NCBI GenBank assembly: GCA_937891085.1
Contig: CALAEY010000118.1
Location: 1-39,993, forward strand
Reading direction: 5' to 3'
DNA from: an uncultured Prevotellaceae bacterium
Lineage (GTDB): Bacteria > Bacteroidota > Bacteroidia > Bacteroidales > Bacteroidaceae
Length of the DNA stretch: 39,993 nt
This document shows, piece after piece, positions 15,264 to 23,340 of this stretch. A program made the translations under genes and the position numbers. The notes beneath the pieces were generated by a model. That model ran no database searches and was not told the DNA's origin. It was given only the letters and a program-made list of their open reading frames with translations. Positions within the stretch are counted from its first letter, which is position 1, and each line of letters begins with the position of its first letter.

Positions 15264-16235
15264 ATGGACAAGATTTTAGGGGTCGGCAATGCCCTGACGG
15301 ACGTGTCGGCAGCATTGAAAAAGGATGATATACTGAAGGAAATAGGACTTCCGAAGGGGGGAATGGTGCATATAGACACTGTGACCTTCGAGAGGCTGAT
15401 GCAGATACTGGAACGGCTGGAACACACGGTGACACCGGGCGGATCGGTTGCGAACTCTTGCCGCGCCATGGCGAGGCTGGGCATGCCCACGGGCTTCATA
15501 GGCAAGGTGGGACGTGACCAGATGGGGCTGCTGTATGCGCAGAGCCTCACCAGCGTGGGGGTGGAGAACCGACTGATCACCTCGGAGACACTGCCATCGG
15601 GCGTGTGCTGCGCCTTCATCTCTGAGGGGGGGGAGCGCACCTTCGCCGACCACATGGCGGCTTCACTGGACCTGCGCGCGGAGGATCTGACGGAGGAGCG
15701 GATGCAGGGCTACCAGTATCTCTTCTTGGAGGGGTATCTGGTGCAGAACCATGCGCTGATAGAACGGGCGGCGGTGCTGGCCAAGGAGCTGGGCATGAAG
15801 GTGGTGATGGACATGGCGAGCTATAACATCATACTGGAGGACCTGGACTTCTCTCGCTTCTTGGTGGAGCACTACGTGGATGTGGTGTTTGCCAACGAGG
15901 AGGAGGCGAAGGCACTGACGAGCGTGGAGCCTGAGGAGGCTTTGCACGCACTGGCACAGAGGGTGGAGACGGCCGTGGTGAAGGTGGGGGCCAAGGGCTC
16001 TCTGGTGCAGCGCGGCAAGGAGGTGTGGTGCGTGCCTGCCGTAAGGGTGGAGCAGGTGGTGGACACTACCAGCGCGGGCGACCACTTCGCGGCGGGATTC
16101 CTCTGTGGGATGCTGCAGGGCAAGCCGATGGATAGGTGTGCGGAGATGGGGGCCAGGCTCTCGGCGTATGCCATTCAGGTGATGGGAACGGTGATTCCAG
16201 AAAATATATTTTCTGGAATCAGATTCAAAAATTAA
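15264..16235 (+). CDS. PfkB-family carbohydrate/adenosine kinase
   Basis: 323 residues from the ATG at 15264, the first start downstream of the promoter box; the upstream in-frame extension has no role. It begins with the family's KILGVGNALTDV strand and ends with the catalytic anion-hole motif DTTSAGD, placing the catalytic Asp at residue 273. The family phosphorylates sugars or nucleosides with ATP in the cytosol. The N-terminal GGSVANSC block is the usual substrate-site Gly pair of ribokinase/adenosine-kinase relatives. Bacteroidetes homologues are often named adenosine kinase, but substrate cannot be settled from sequence alone. The S41 protease gene follows after about 60 bp and may share the transcript. 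Confidence 0.88.
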   Translation: MDKILGVGNALTDVSAALKKDDILKEIGLPKGGMVHIDTVTFERLMQILERLEHTVTPGGSVANSCRAMARLGMPTGFIGKVGRDQMGLLYAQSLTSVGVENRLITSETLPSGVCCAFISEGGERTFADHMAASLDLRAEDLTEERMQGYQYLFLEGYLVQNHALIERAAVLAKELGMKVVMDMASYNIILEDLDFSRFLVEHYVDVVFANEEEAKALTSVEPEEALHALAQRVETAVVKVGAKGSLVQRGKEVWCVPAVRVEQVVDTTSAGDHFAAGFLCGMLQGKPMDRCAEMGARLSAYAIQVMGTVIPENIFSGIRFKN

Positions 16236-16253
16236 AAGATGCAAAGATGCAAA

Positions 16254-16292
16254 AATGCAAAATTGTGAATTGTGAATTGTGAATTGTGAATT
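16254..16292 (+). repeat. Short tandem heptad repeat ahead of the S41 protease gene
   Basis: The 8-base unit gtgaattg or tgtgaatt is repeated four times between about 16264 and 16293, after a run of gatgcaaa-like units from 16237. The array ends two bases before the ATG at 16297, so it occupies the ribosome-binding region. No Shine-Dalgarno is visible, as is common in Bacteroidetes. Confidence 0.6.
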
Positions 16293-16296
16293 GAAA

Positions 16297-17961
16297 ATGA
16301 AGGCGAATAGTATAGTGAAGATAGGTGTGGGGGCTCTGGCGGGCGTGGCTGCGGGGGCTTGGATGGCGTTCGCGCTGAGTGATGACCATAACTTCGAGAT
16401 GTCGAAGAATCTGGATATATTCAACTCGGTGATGAAGGAGCTGGACATGAACTATGTGGATACGATAGACGCTGGGAAGACGGTGCGTGAGGGGATAGAT
16501 GCCATGCTCTACGGACTGGATCCCTACACGGTGTATTACCCTGAGGATGACCAGAGCGAACTGGAACAGATGGTGAGCAACTCTTATGGGGGCATAGGGT
16601 CGGTGATCTCATGGAACGCCAAGCTGCAACGGTCGGTGATCTCGGAACCGTATGAGGGCATGCCGGCAGCGGTGGCGGGCCTCAAGGCGGGCGACGTGCT
16701 GATGGAGATAGACGGAGAGGATCTGGCGGGCAAGGACAACCAGGCGGTGAGCAACTTGCTGCGCGGGGAGGTGGGCACTCAGTTCCACCTGAAGGTGCAG
16801 CGCCCAGGGGTGGAGAAACCGATGGAGTTTGACATCGTGCGCCGACAGGTGCAGCTGCCTCTGATACCTTACTATGGCAAGCTGGACAAGGGGGTGGGCT
16901 ACATCAACCTGAGCACATTCTCTGGAAACCCGTCACGCGACTTCCGTGCGGCGCTGGAGGATCTGCGCAAGCAGGGCATCACCTCGCTGGTGATAGACAT
17001 TCGCAGCAACGGCGGCGGTCTGCTGGATGAGGCGGTGGAGATAGCCAACTTCTTCGTGTCTCGGGGACAGACGCTGGTGACTACCAGGGGACGCAACCAG
17101 CAGGTGAGGGAGACGTACAAGACGCTGCGCGAACCGACGGATCTGGACTTGCCTCTGGCGGTGCTGGTGAACAGTGGCACGGCTTCGGCCTCAGAGATTC
17201 TGGCGGGCTCGCTGCAGGATCTGGACAGGGCGGTGGTGATAGGCACACGCACGTATGGCAAGGGTCTGGTGCAGATGACGCGCTCTCTGCCTTACGGGGC
17301 GGCGATGAAGCTGACCACCTCGAAATACTACATCCCCAGCGGACGTTGCGTGCAGGCGGTGGATTATCAGCATCGCAACGAGGATGGCAGCGTGGGGCGC
17401 ATACCTGACAGCCTGACGAACGTGTTCCACACGGCGAAGGGGCGCATAGTGCGTGACGGCGGCGGCGTGACGCCTGACATCACGGTGCAGCAGGACACGA
17501 TGCCCAACATAGTGTATTACCTGATGAATGAGAACTTGGTGTTCGACTATGCCACGCAGTATTGCCTGAAGCACCCTACGGTGGCTCCTGCAGAGGAGTT
17601 CAAACTCACGGAGGAGGACTTCGCGGACTTCAAGGCGTATGTGAAGCAGGCGGACTTCAAGTATGACCAGCAGACGGAGCGCATGCTGAAGGATCTGAAA
17701 CGCATGGCGGAGTTTGAGGGTTACCTGAAGGGGGCGGATGCGGAGTTCACGGCGCTAGAGCAGAAGTTGACGCACAACCTGGACTATGACTTGGATCATG
17801 CGGCGGATCAGATCAAGATGCTGATTTCCACGGAGCTGATGAAGCGTTATTATTTCCAGCGTGGCTCTATCATAGAGCAGCTGAAGGGGGATAAGGATCT
17901 GGAAACTGCCGTGGCGGTGCTGACAGACGGAAGCAGGCTGAAGGAGATTTTGGGAGATTGA
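16297..17961 (+). CDS. S41-family C-terminal processing peptidase
   Basis: 554 residues from the ATG at 16297 (a GTG at 16279 is possible but lies inside a repeat). An N-terminal hydrophobic segment (residues about 5-24) anchors or exports it. A PDZ domain follows (about 85-175: YGGIGSVI, GMPAAVAGLKAGDVL), then the protease core with SGTASASE and YGKG, giving a Ser297-Lys322 dyad spaced as in Tsp/CtpA. These enzymes degrade or trim periplasmic proteins from the C terminus. The C-terminal 150 residues form a helical extension. It lies just after the PfkB kinase with no terminator between. Confidence 0.9.
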   Translation: MKANSIVKIGVGALAGVAAGAWMAFALSDDHNFEMSKNLDIFNSVMKELDMNYVDTIDAGKTVREGIDAMLYGLDPYTVYYPEDDQSELEQMVSNSYGGIGSVISWNAKLQRSVISEPYEGMPAAVAGLKAGDVLMEIDGEDLAGKDNQAVSNLLRGEVGTQFHLKVQRPGVEKPMEFDIVRRQVQLPLIPYYGKLDKGVGYINLSTFSGNPSRDFRAALEDLRKQGITSLVIDIRSNGGGLLDEAVEIANFFVSRGQTLVTTRGRNQQVRETYKTLREPTDLDLPLAVLVNSGTASASEILAGSLQDLDRAVVIGTRTYGKGLVQMTRSLPYGAAMKLTTSKYYIPSGRCVQAVDYQHRNEDGSVGRIPDSLTNVFHTAKGRIVRDGGGVTPDITVQQDTMPNIVYYLMNENLVFDYATQYCLKHPTVAPAEEFKLTEEDFADFKAYVKQADFKYDQQTERMLKDLKRMAEFEGYLKGADAEFTALEQKLTHNLDYDLDHAADQIKMLISTELMKRYYFQRGSIIEQLKGDKDLETAVAVLTDGSRLKEILGD

Positions 17962-18200
17962 GATATTGAGAAATTGAGATATTGAGAGATGGAGTGCTCT
18001 GGGGAGTAAAAATTTCGCTGCGCTATAATAAGGCGCAGCCGTAATTCTTAATACCGTACCCCGCCGAGCTTCATGGCGAAGCCATAATCCTCAATCCTCA
18101 ATATCTCAATATCTCAATGTTCAATGCTCAATGTTCAATGTTCAATGCTCAATTTCTCAATCTCTCCATCTCTCCATCTCTCCATCTCTCAATTTTCTTG
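17962..18200. repeat. Inverted cluster of the word attgaga between convergent genes
   Basis: The left side (17958-17995) has several attgaga/attgagatatt units; the right side (about 18090-18195) has many complementary tctcaat and tccatc units. Between them lie a perfect 7-bp hairpin (18017-18023 with 18033-18039) and a second small hairpin (gcttcatggcgaagc). The cluster fills the space between the S41 protease and ispG and runs into the ispG coding end. Confidence 0.8.
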
Positions 18201-20023
18201 AGGTCTTTGTCAATGAGTTGAAGTAGTCGTTCTACGGCTTCCTCTTCGGGGATGTTCTTCTCTATGCATTGTTTCTGCTTATAGAGGCTCACACGGTGCC
18301 TGCCGGCACCTACGTAGCCATAGTCGGCATCGGCCATCTCTCCGGGACCGTTGACGATGCACCCCATGATGCCTATCTTGAGGCCCTTGAGGTGGGAGGT
18401 GGCTGCCTTGATGCGGGCAATGGTGTCTTCGAGGTTGTAGAGCGTGCGGCCGCATCCGGGGCAGGAGATATACTCCGTCTTACTGATGCGGAGGCGCCCT
18501 GCCTGCAGGATGGAGAACGCAATGCTGTCTGTGACGGTGGCGGGGATCTTGCCGTTATTGAACAGGAAGATGCCGTCGCAAAGACCGTCGAAGATCAGAG
18601 GACCCATATCGGCAGCGGCACGGATCTGAAGGTCTTCTACCTCCGTCTCGGCGTAGGCCTGGATGAAGATAAGCGGGTTCTGAAGTCCGGCTATCAGGAG
18701 GCGGTGCGCAATGGCACGCAGTTCTCCGAGGCGGTTGGGATGGCGGCTCTGTGCCAGAAGCACGATCTCTGGATGATACTTGAGGCATGCCAGCAGCTCG
18801 GGACCAAAGTCTGCATAATTGACAAAGAGGAACTTCAACGGGGCAGGGCAGAAGCTCAGCAGGTGAAGCATGTCTGACTTGAACACCGGCCAAGTATCGG
18901 GCTCACCGTCCCACGCACTGGCATCTACGATGTATTGCTGGCCCTCGATGAGCTTCTTGGGCAGCTTACTACCCACGTAGAGGTAATCGGGCGTGAAGTC
19001 GGGATGTAAGTCCCAGTTGTTGGTCAGCCTACCTGAAACCACTACAGGCACGGCATTGCCACCGATATTGCGCACAGGGCGGGTGATGCGGCGCGTGGGG
19101 TGCAGGTAGTCGAACTGCGGTGCAGCCTCGGCAGAGATGGGAGGCAGACCTTCATGCAGCAGCACATAGTCGCGCAGCTTCTCCGCCACGGGAATCTCTG
19201 CCTCAGGCGCTTCACTGAGGGACACACGGATGGTATCGCCCAAGCCATCGGCCAGCAAGGCACCGATGCCCAGAGCCGACTTGATGCGTCCGTCTTCGCC
19301 CTCGCCAGCCTCCGTGACACCGAGGTGCAGCGGGAAGTGCATGTCTTCTTGCTCCATGGTATAGGCCAGTAGGCGCACGGTCTTCACCATGACCACGGGG
19401 TTGGAGGCCTTGATGGAGATCACCACATCGGTGAAATCTTCTGCCACGCAGATGCGCAGGAACTCCATGCAGCTCTCCACCATGCCCTCTGGGGTATCGC
19501 CGTAGCGGCTCATGATGCGGTCTGACAGCGAGCCGTGGTTGACACCGATACGTATGGCAGTGTGATGCTCCTTGCAGATCTGCAGGAACGGCACGAAGCG
19601 GCGGCGGATCTTCTCTATCTCCTGTGCATACTCCTCGTCGCTGTATTCCAAGTGCTTGAAGAGGCGGGCAGGATCAACGTAGTTGCCCGGATTGATGCGC
19701 ACCTTGTCGGCTATGCCCGCAGCCACATCGGCCACGATGGGGTTGAAGTGCACATCGGCCACCAGAGGCACCTGGCAACCAGCACTACGCAGGCCTTCCT
19801 TGATGAGGCGCAGGTTCTCGGCCTCCTTGGTGCCCTGCGTGGTGAGGCGCACATACTCGCCTCCTGCAGCTACGATGCGCTTGGTCTGCGCGACGCATCC
19901 CTCTGTATCGAGCGTAGAGGTATTGGTCATGCTCTGCAGGCGTATAGGGTTGTTGCCGCCCAGGGGTCTCTGACCCACGTGTACCTCTATGGTTTTGCGA
20001 CGTTGGTAGTTAAACAAGTCCAT
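18149..20023 (-). CDS. ispG: 4-hydroxy-3-methylbut-2-enyl diphosphate synthase (long form)
   Basis: 624 residues. It performs the next-to-last step of the MEP isoprenoid route, a reductive ring opening using a 4Fe-4S cluster. The N-terminal TIM barrel opens with the typical LGGNNPIRLQSMTNT. The C-terminal reductase part has CPGC (Cys521, Cys524) and GCIVNGPGE (Cys555, Glu562), the cluster ligands. Bacteroidetes and plant enzymes carry a central insertion, explaining the length compared with about 370 residues in E. coli. The last 15 or so residues (IERWRDGEMERLRN) are encoded by the adjacent repeat cluster and are probably not part of the fold. Start overlaps the purE stop (TGATG). Confidence 0.96.
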   Translation of the reverse strand: MDLFNYQRRKTIEVHVGQRPLGGNNPIRLQSMTNTSTLDTEGCVAQTKRIVAAGGEYVRLTTQGTKEAENLRLIKEGLRSAGCQVPLVADVHFNPIVADVAAGIADKVRINPGNYVDPARLFKHLEYSDEEYAQEIEKIRRRFVPFLQICKEHHTAIRIGVNHGSLSDRIMSRYGDTPEGMVESCMEFLRICVAEDFTDVVISIKASNPVVMVKTVRLLAYTMEQEDMHFPLHLGVTEAGEGEDGRIKSALGIGALLADGLGDTIRVSLSEAPEAEIPVAEKLRDYVLLHEGLPPISAEAAPQFDYLHPTRRITRPVRNIGGNAVPVVVSGRLTNNWDLHPDFTPDYLYVGSKLPKKLIEGQQYIVDASAWDGEPDTWPVFKSDMLHLLSFCPAPLKFLFVNYADFGPELLACLKYHPEIVLLAQSRHPNRLGELRAIAHRLLIAGLQNPLIFIQAYAETEVEDLQIRAAADMGPLIFDGLCDGIFLFNNGKIPATVTDSIAFSILQAGRLRISKTEYISCPGCGRTLYNLEDTIARIKAATSHLKGLKIGIMGCIVNGPGEMADADYGYVGAGRHRVSLYKQKQCIEKNIPEEEAVERLLQLIDKDLKKIERWRDGEMERLRN

Positions 20024-20532
20024 CAGTCCACTTTATACGTGTATTTCACTTCTTTTAGTTCGGCGTTTGCCTTCACGATCTTCGACTTCAAGCCCTCCTT
20101 GTAGGCTGCCAGGGAGGCGGCCAACTCAGCATCCGACAGTGCCAACATCTGCACGGCCAAGATGGCGGCGTTCATGGCACCGTTGATGGCTACGGTGGCT
20201 ACAGGGATGCCCGGAGGCATCTGCAAGATGGAGTAAAGCGCATCTACACCGTCGAGCGAAGAGCCCTTGATGGGCACGCCGATGACGGGCAGGGTGGTGC
20301 TGGCGGCAATCACGCCAGGCAGTGCAGCAGCCATGCCGGCACCTGCGATGATGACCTTGATGCCGCGTGCCTGTGCACCCGTGGCGAAGGCTTCCACCTC
20401 CTTAGGAGTGCGGTGTGCAGAGAGGGCGTTCATCTCGAAGGGAACGTGCATCTCATCGAGCAACTTGGCGGCTTTCTCCATGACGGGCAGGTCGGAAGTG
20501 CTGCCCATGATGATACTAACTACGGGAGTCAT
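20023..20532 (-). CDS. purE: N5-carboxyaminoimidazole ribonucleotide mutase
   Basis: 169 residues, the normal class I size. It interconverts N5-CAIR and CAIR in de novo purine synthesis. The N terminus has the family's IMGSTSDLPVM, then SAHRTP and AGAGMAAALPGV with PVIGVPI, the substrate-site loops of PurE. It lies 4 bp after gcvH and shares a base with the ispG start, so the three genes are co-transcribed although they serve different pathways. Confidence 0.96.
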   Translation of the reverse strand: MTPVVSIIMGSTSDLPVMEKAAKLLDEMHVPFEMNALSAHRTPKEVEAFATGAQARGIKVIIAGAGMAAALPGVIAASTTLPVIGVPIKGSSLDGVDALYSILQMPPGIPVATVAINGAMNAAILAVQMLALSDAELAASLAAYKEGLKSKIVKANAELKEVKYTYKVD

Positions 20533-20536
20533 GAAT

Positions 20537-20917
20537 TTAAGCGTTTATCAGTTTCTTGTAGTCTTCGGCACTCAGGAGGCTGTCGAAGTCGGCATCAGCA
20601 GCAGGCTTGATTTTTACCAGCCAACCCTCACCGTATGGGTCTTGATTCACCAGCTCAGGCTGATCGGCCAAAGCCTCATTCTGCTCCAGCACCTCACCGC
20701 CTACAGGGAGGAAGATATCTGAGATGGTCTTTACAACCTCGATGGTACCGAACACATCACCTGCGTTCAGGGTCTCGCCAACGGTCTGGATGTCAACAAA
20801 CACGATGTCGCCAAGCTGGTCTTGTGCATAGTCTGTGATACCTACATAGGCTACATCGCCCTCTATGCGAATCCACTCATGTTCACTGGTGTACTTGATG
20901 TTCTCTGGGAAATTCAT
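20537..20917 (-). CDS. gcvH: Glycine cleavage system H protein
   Basis: 126 residues. It carries the lipoyl arm that shuttles the aminomethyl group between the P, T and L proteins. The lipoylated lysine is Lys63 in the motif IEVVKTISD, and the TSEHEW and YAQDQLGDIVFVD blocks are typical. No other gcv genes are in the window. It is the first gene of the gcvH-purE-ispG run. Confidence 0.96.
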   Translation of the reverse strand: MNFPENIKYTSEHEWIRIEGDVAYVGITDYAQDQLGDIVFVDIQTVGETLNAGDVFGTIEVVKTISDIFLPVGGEVLEQNEALADQPELVNQDPYGEGWLVKIKPAADADFDSLLSAEDYKKLINA

Positions 20918-20950
20918 AGTTTAAAAAATTAAAGGTTTGACATATACCTG

Positions 20951-20958
20951 CAAAGGTA
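20951..20958 (-). promoter_or_regulatory. -7 promoter box of the gcvH-purE-ispG operon
   Basis: On the minus strand this is TACCTTTG, an exact TAnnTTTG match 34 bp before the gcvH start. A -33 box is not obvious. Confidence 0.5.
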
Positions 20959-20998
20959 AGCAATTATTTCCAATTAACCACCCTATCTGCCGAAATTC

Positions 20999-21709
20999 TT
21001 AGAAGAGCAGGAAGCTGAAGGGCATGCCTAAGTAGGGGTGCAGCACCACCAGCGTGCAGATGAGGCCGATGGCAAAGCCACCCAACACCTCGCTTAAGTT
21101 GTGATGTCCCAAGGAGATACGTGCCGAGCCAAGCATGCCGGCGATGAAGATGATGAGGCAGAGCCACCAGATGGGGTTGTAGCCGAAGAGCTCACTGAAG
21201 GCGATCAAGCCGCCCACGATGGCCCCCGCGCCCGCCATGTGCTCGCTGACCTTCCAGAAGAGGTTGAGCACTATGCACACCACCTGTGAGAGCAACGCCG
21301 CCAAGATGATGCCCGTCATATACCACGGTATGTTCATTTGCCGCATGAGCAGGAGGCAGCAGACATACGACATGATGGTGAGCAGGAAGGGCAGGTAGCG
21401 ATGCTGCTTCTGCGTGAGGTCCTTGGTGCTCAGCTTATTGATCTTGCAATAGGCTAAGATGGCCAGCGAAGGCGTGAGGATGGTAAACGTGTAGACAATG
21501 CCCAAGATGATGAGCTTGTAGGTGATGGGGAGCATGCGCAGGTAAGAAACCAAGAGCAGCAGTAGGAATGCAAGGAACGGGATGCTGAAGGGCGTGAACA
21601 CCGTAGACACGATCTTCGCCATGCGCTGCTCTATGCCTATATTGGGGGCAGCGGGTGCCGTAGTAGGCTCCATGCTCTCTGCTGCCACTGTCACTTTCTC
21701 TTCGTCCAT
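20999..21709 (-). CDS. PAP2-like membrane protein with altered phosphatase motifs
   Basis: 236 residues from the ATG at 21709 (the frame extends to a TTG at 21718). A polar N-terminal 35 residues is followed by about six hydrophobic helices. The PAP2 pattern can be traced as KQHRYLPF, SEHMAG and SARISLGHHNLSEVLGG, but the standard motifs KxxxxxxRP, PSGH and SRxxxxxHxxxD are only partly kept: the RP pair and the final Asp are changed. It may be a lipid-binding or inactive relative, or a diverged lipid phosphatase. It sits 38 bp after rpoN on the same strand. Confidence 0.75.
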   Translation of the reverse strand: MDEEKVTVAAESMEPTTAPAAPNIGIEQRMAKIVSTVFTPFSIPFLAFLLLLLVSYLRMLPITYKLIILGIVYTFTILTPSLAILAYCKINKLSTKDLTQKQHRYLPFLLTIMSYVCCLLLMRQMNIPWYMTGIILAALLSQVVCIVLNLFWKVSEHMAGAGAIVGGLIAFSELFGYNPIWWLCLIIFIAGMLGSARISLGHHNLSEVLGGFAIGLICTLVVLHPYLGMPFSFLLF

Positions 21710-21747
21710 TTCCCCCAAAAAAATCTAAACTCTAACCCTAAACCAAA

Positions 21748-23247
21748 TCACCTTCTCAGACGCGCCACGGGGATATTGAGGTTCTGGCGGTACTTCGCCA
21801 CCGTGCGTCGTGCCAGCTGGAACCCCTTCTCATTCAGCATGGCCGTAAGTTCGTCATCCGTCAGCGGGTGCTCCTTATCCTCCTTGTCGATGGCCTCCTG
21901 TATCACCTTCAGGATCTGTCGGGTAGTGAGCTCCGTGCCATCCTCGGTGGTATAGCCATCGCTGAAGAAGTGCTTCAGGCGATAGATGCCGAAATTGGTC
22001 TGCACATACTTACTGTTGCTCACACGTGACACTGTGGAGATGTCGAGCTTGGCATGCTCCGCCACATCCTTCAGGATCATGGGATGCAGCTGTGCCTCGT
22101 CGCCCGTAAGGAAGAAGTTGCGCTGCAATTCTATGATGGCCTTCATGGTGGTGAGCAACGTCTGCTGGCGCTGACGGATGGCATCGATGAAGTTCTGTGC
22201 CTTGTCTATATAGTCGCGCAGGTATTTCACCGTATCCCGTGATTGCGGTGTCTTCAGCTTCCCTTGCTGCTCAGCCAACTGCTTGTATTCCCGACTGATA
22301 TGCAGCTCCGGCACGTTCTTATCGTTCAGAGAGAGCGTGATGTCACCGTTATCGCCGGTCTCCACGATGAAGTCGGGCACTATCTGCTGGAAATTCTTGT
22401 CGATAGACTCCCCCAGCGAAGACCCTGGGCGTGGATTCAGGCGCGTGAGCTCCTTGAACACCTGCTCGAAGTACTCCTTCTCCAGCCCCATGCGTTGCTG
22501 AATCTTATCCTTATGCTTATGTGTGAACTCCTCGAAATACTTGGAGATGATAGTCTCCTCGTCTTGCAGCAGCGCCAGTGCCTCTTGGTTGCCCCGTGCC
22601 TGCTGCTTCTTGCGGCGTATCTGTATGAGCAGACACTCCTGCAGGCTCCGTGCCCCGATGCCCGCAGGATCGAACTCCTGCACCACACGCAGCACCTCCA
22701 GCACCTCCTCCTCGCTTACCTCGATGCCCTCATAGACAAACAGATCATCTATCAGGCCGTCCATCGGCTTGCGCAGCAGTCCGTCATCATCCAGCGACCC
22801 TATCAGATACTCGGCAATCTGCTTCTGCTGTGGGGTGAAGTAATGCTCCGCTATCTGTGCCCGCACGCTCTCATAGAAAGAGGTGGAATCGCTGAAAGGA
22901 ATCTCGCGCACCTGCTCCCCCGCACTGCGGTTGTGCGTCTGAAGTTGGTAGGCCGGAATCTCATCGTCATCATTCAGCAGATAGTCGTTCATCTCCTGAT
23001 CATCATGCAGTCTCTCCTCGCTGCCCTCATGCTCCTCATAGTCCTGCTCCTCCTCATGGTCATCGGCACTTACCTCACGGCCTTCCTCAAGGGCAGGATT
23101 GTCTATCAGCTCATCATGGATGCGCTCCTCGAACTCCACTGTAGGCAGTTCCAGCAGCTTCACCACCATGATCTGCTGTGCAGAGAGCTTCTGCACCTGC
23201 GCCTGCGTCTGCATTTGGACGTTGGTTGTCTTCGAATTCTGGGGCAT
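21748..23247 (-). CDS. rpoN: RNA polymerase sigma-54 factor
   Basis: 499 residues. The N terminus is Gln-rich (LSAQQIMVVKLLELP), the activator-binding region I; an acidic region II follows (about 55-95). The RpoN box ARRTVAKYRQ at about residues 479-488 reads the -24 promoter element. Sigma-54 needs an AAA+ enhancer-binding protein to open promoters; none is encoded in this window, and the AAA protein at 12261-15020 lacks the GAFTGA loop, so it is not such an activator. A -7 box (TATCTTTG on the minus strand, 23275-23282) lies 28 bp upstream. Confidence 0.95.
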   Translation of the reverse strand: MPQNSKTTNVQMQTQAQVQKLSAQQIMVVKLLELPTVEFEERIHDELIDNPALEEGREVSADDHEEEQDYEEHEGSEERLHDDQEMNDYLLNDDDEIPAYQLQTHNRSAGEQVREIPFSDSTSFYESVRAQIAEHYFTPQQKQIAEYLIGSLDDDGLLRKPMDGLIDDLFVYEGIEVSEEEVLEVLRVVQEFDPAGIGARSLQECLLIQIRRKKQQARGNQEALALLQDEETIISKYFEEFTHKHKDKIQQRMGLEKEYFEQVFKELTRLNPRPGSSLGESIDKNFQQIVPDFIVETGDNGDITLSLNDKNVPELHISREYKQLAEQQGKLKTPQSRDTVKYLRDYIDKAQNFIDAIRQRQQTLLTTMKAIIELQRNFFLTGDEAQLHPMILKDVAEHAKLDISTVSRVSNSKYVQTNFGIYRLKHFFSDGYTTEDGTELTTRQILKVIQEAIDKEDKEHPLTDDELTAMLNEKGFQLARRTVAKYRQNLNIPVARLRR

Positions 23248-23274
23248 AGTGATAGGGTGTTATAAATTTTAGGG

Positions 23275-23311
23275 CAAAGATAGTGCAAACCATTTTTTAT
23301 TCCTATCTTTG
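23275..23311. promoter_or_regulatory. Divergent -7 boxes for rpoN and the Xaa-Pro aminopeptidase
   Basis: TATCTTTG occurs twice in opposite directions: on the minus strand at 23275-23282 for rpoN, and on the plus strand at 23304-23311, 29 bp before the peptidase start. Both match TAnnTTTG; -33 boxes are unclear. Confidence 0.55.
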
Positions 23312-23340
23312 CCGTAAATAAAAACAAAAAAATTATCACT

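Noticed and set aside
22243..23265. 340-residue open frame on the plus strand
   Set aside because: It is the exact antisense of rpoN, has a Leu/His/Gln-rich composition typical of shadow frames, and shows no motif.
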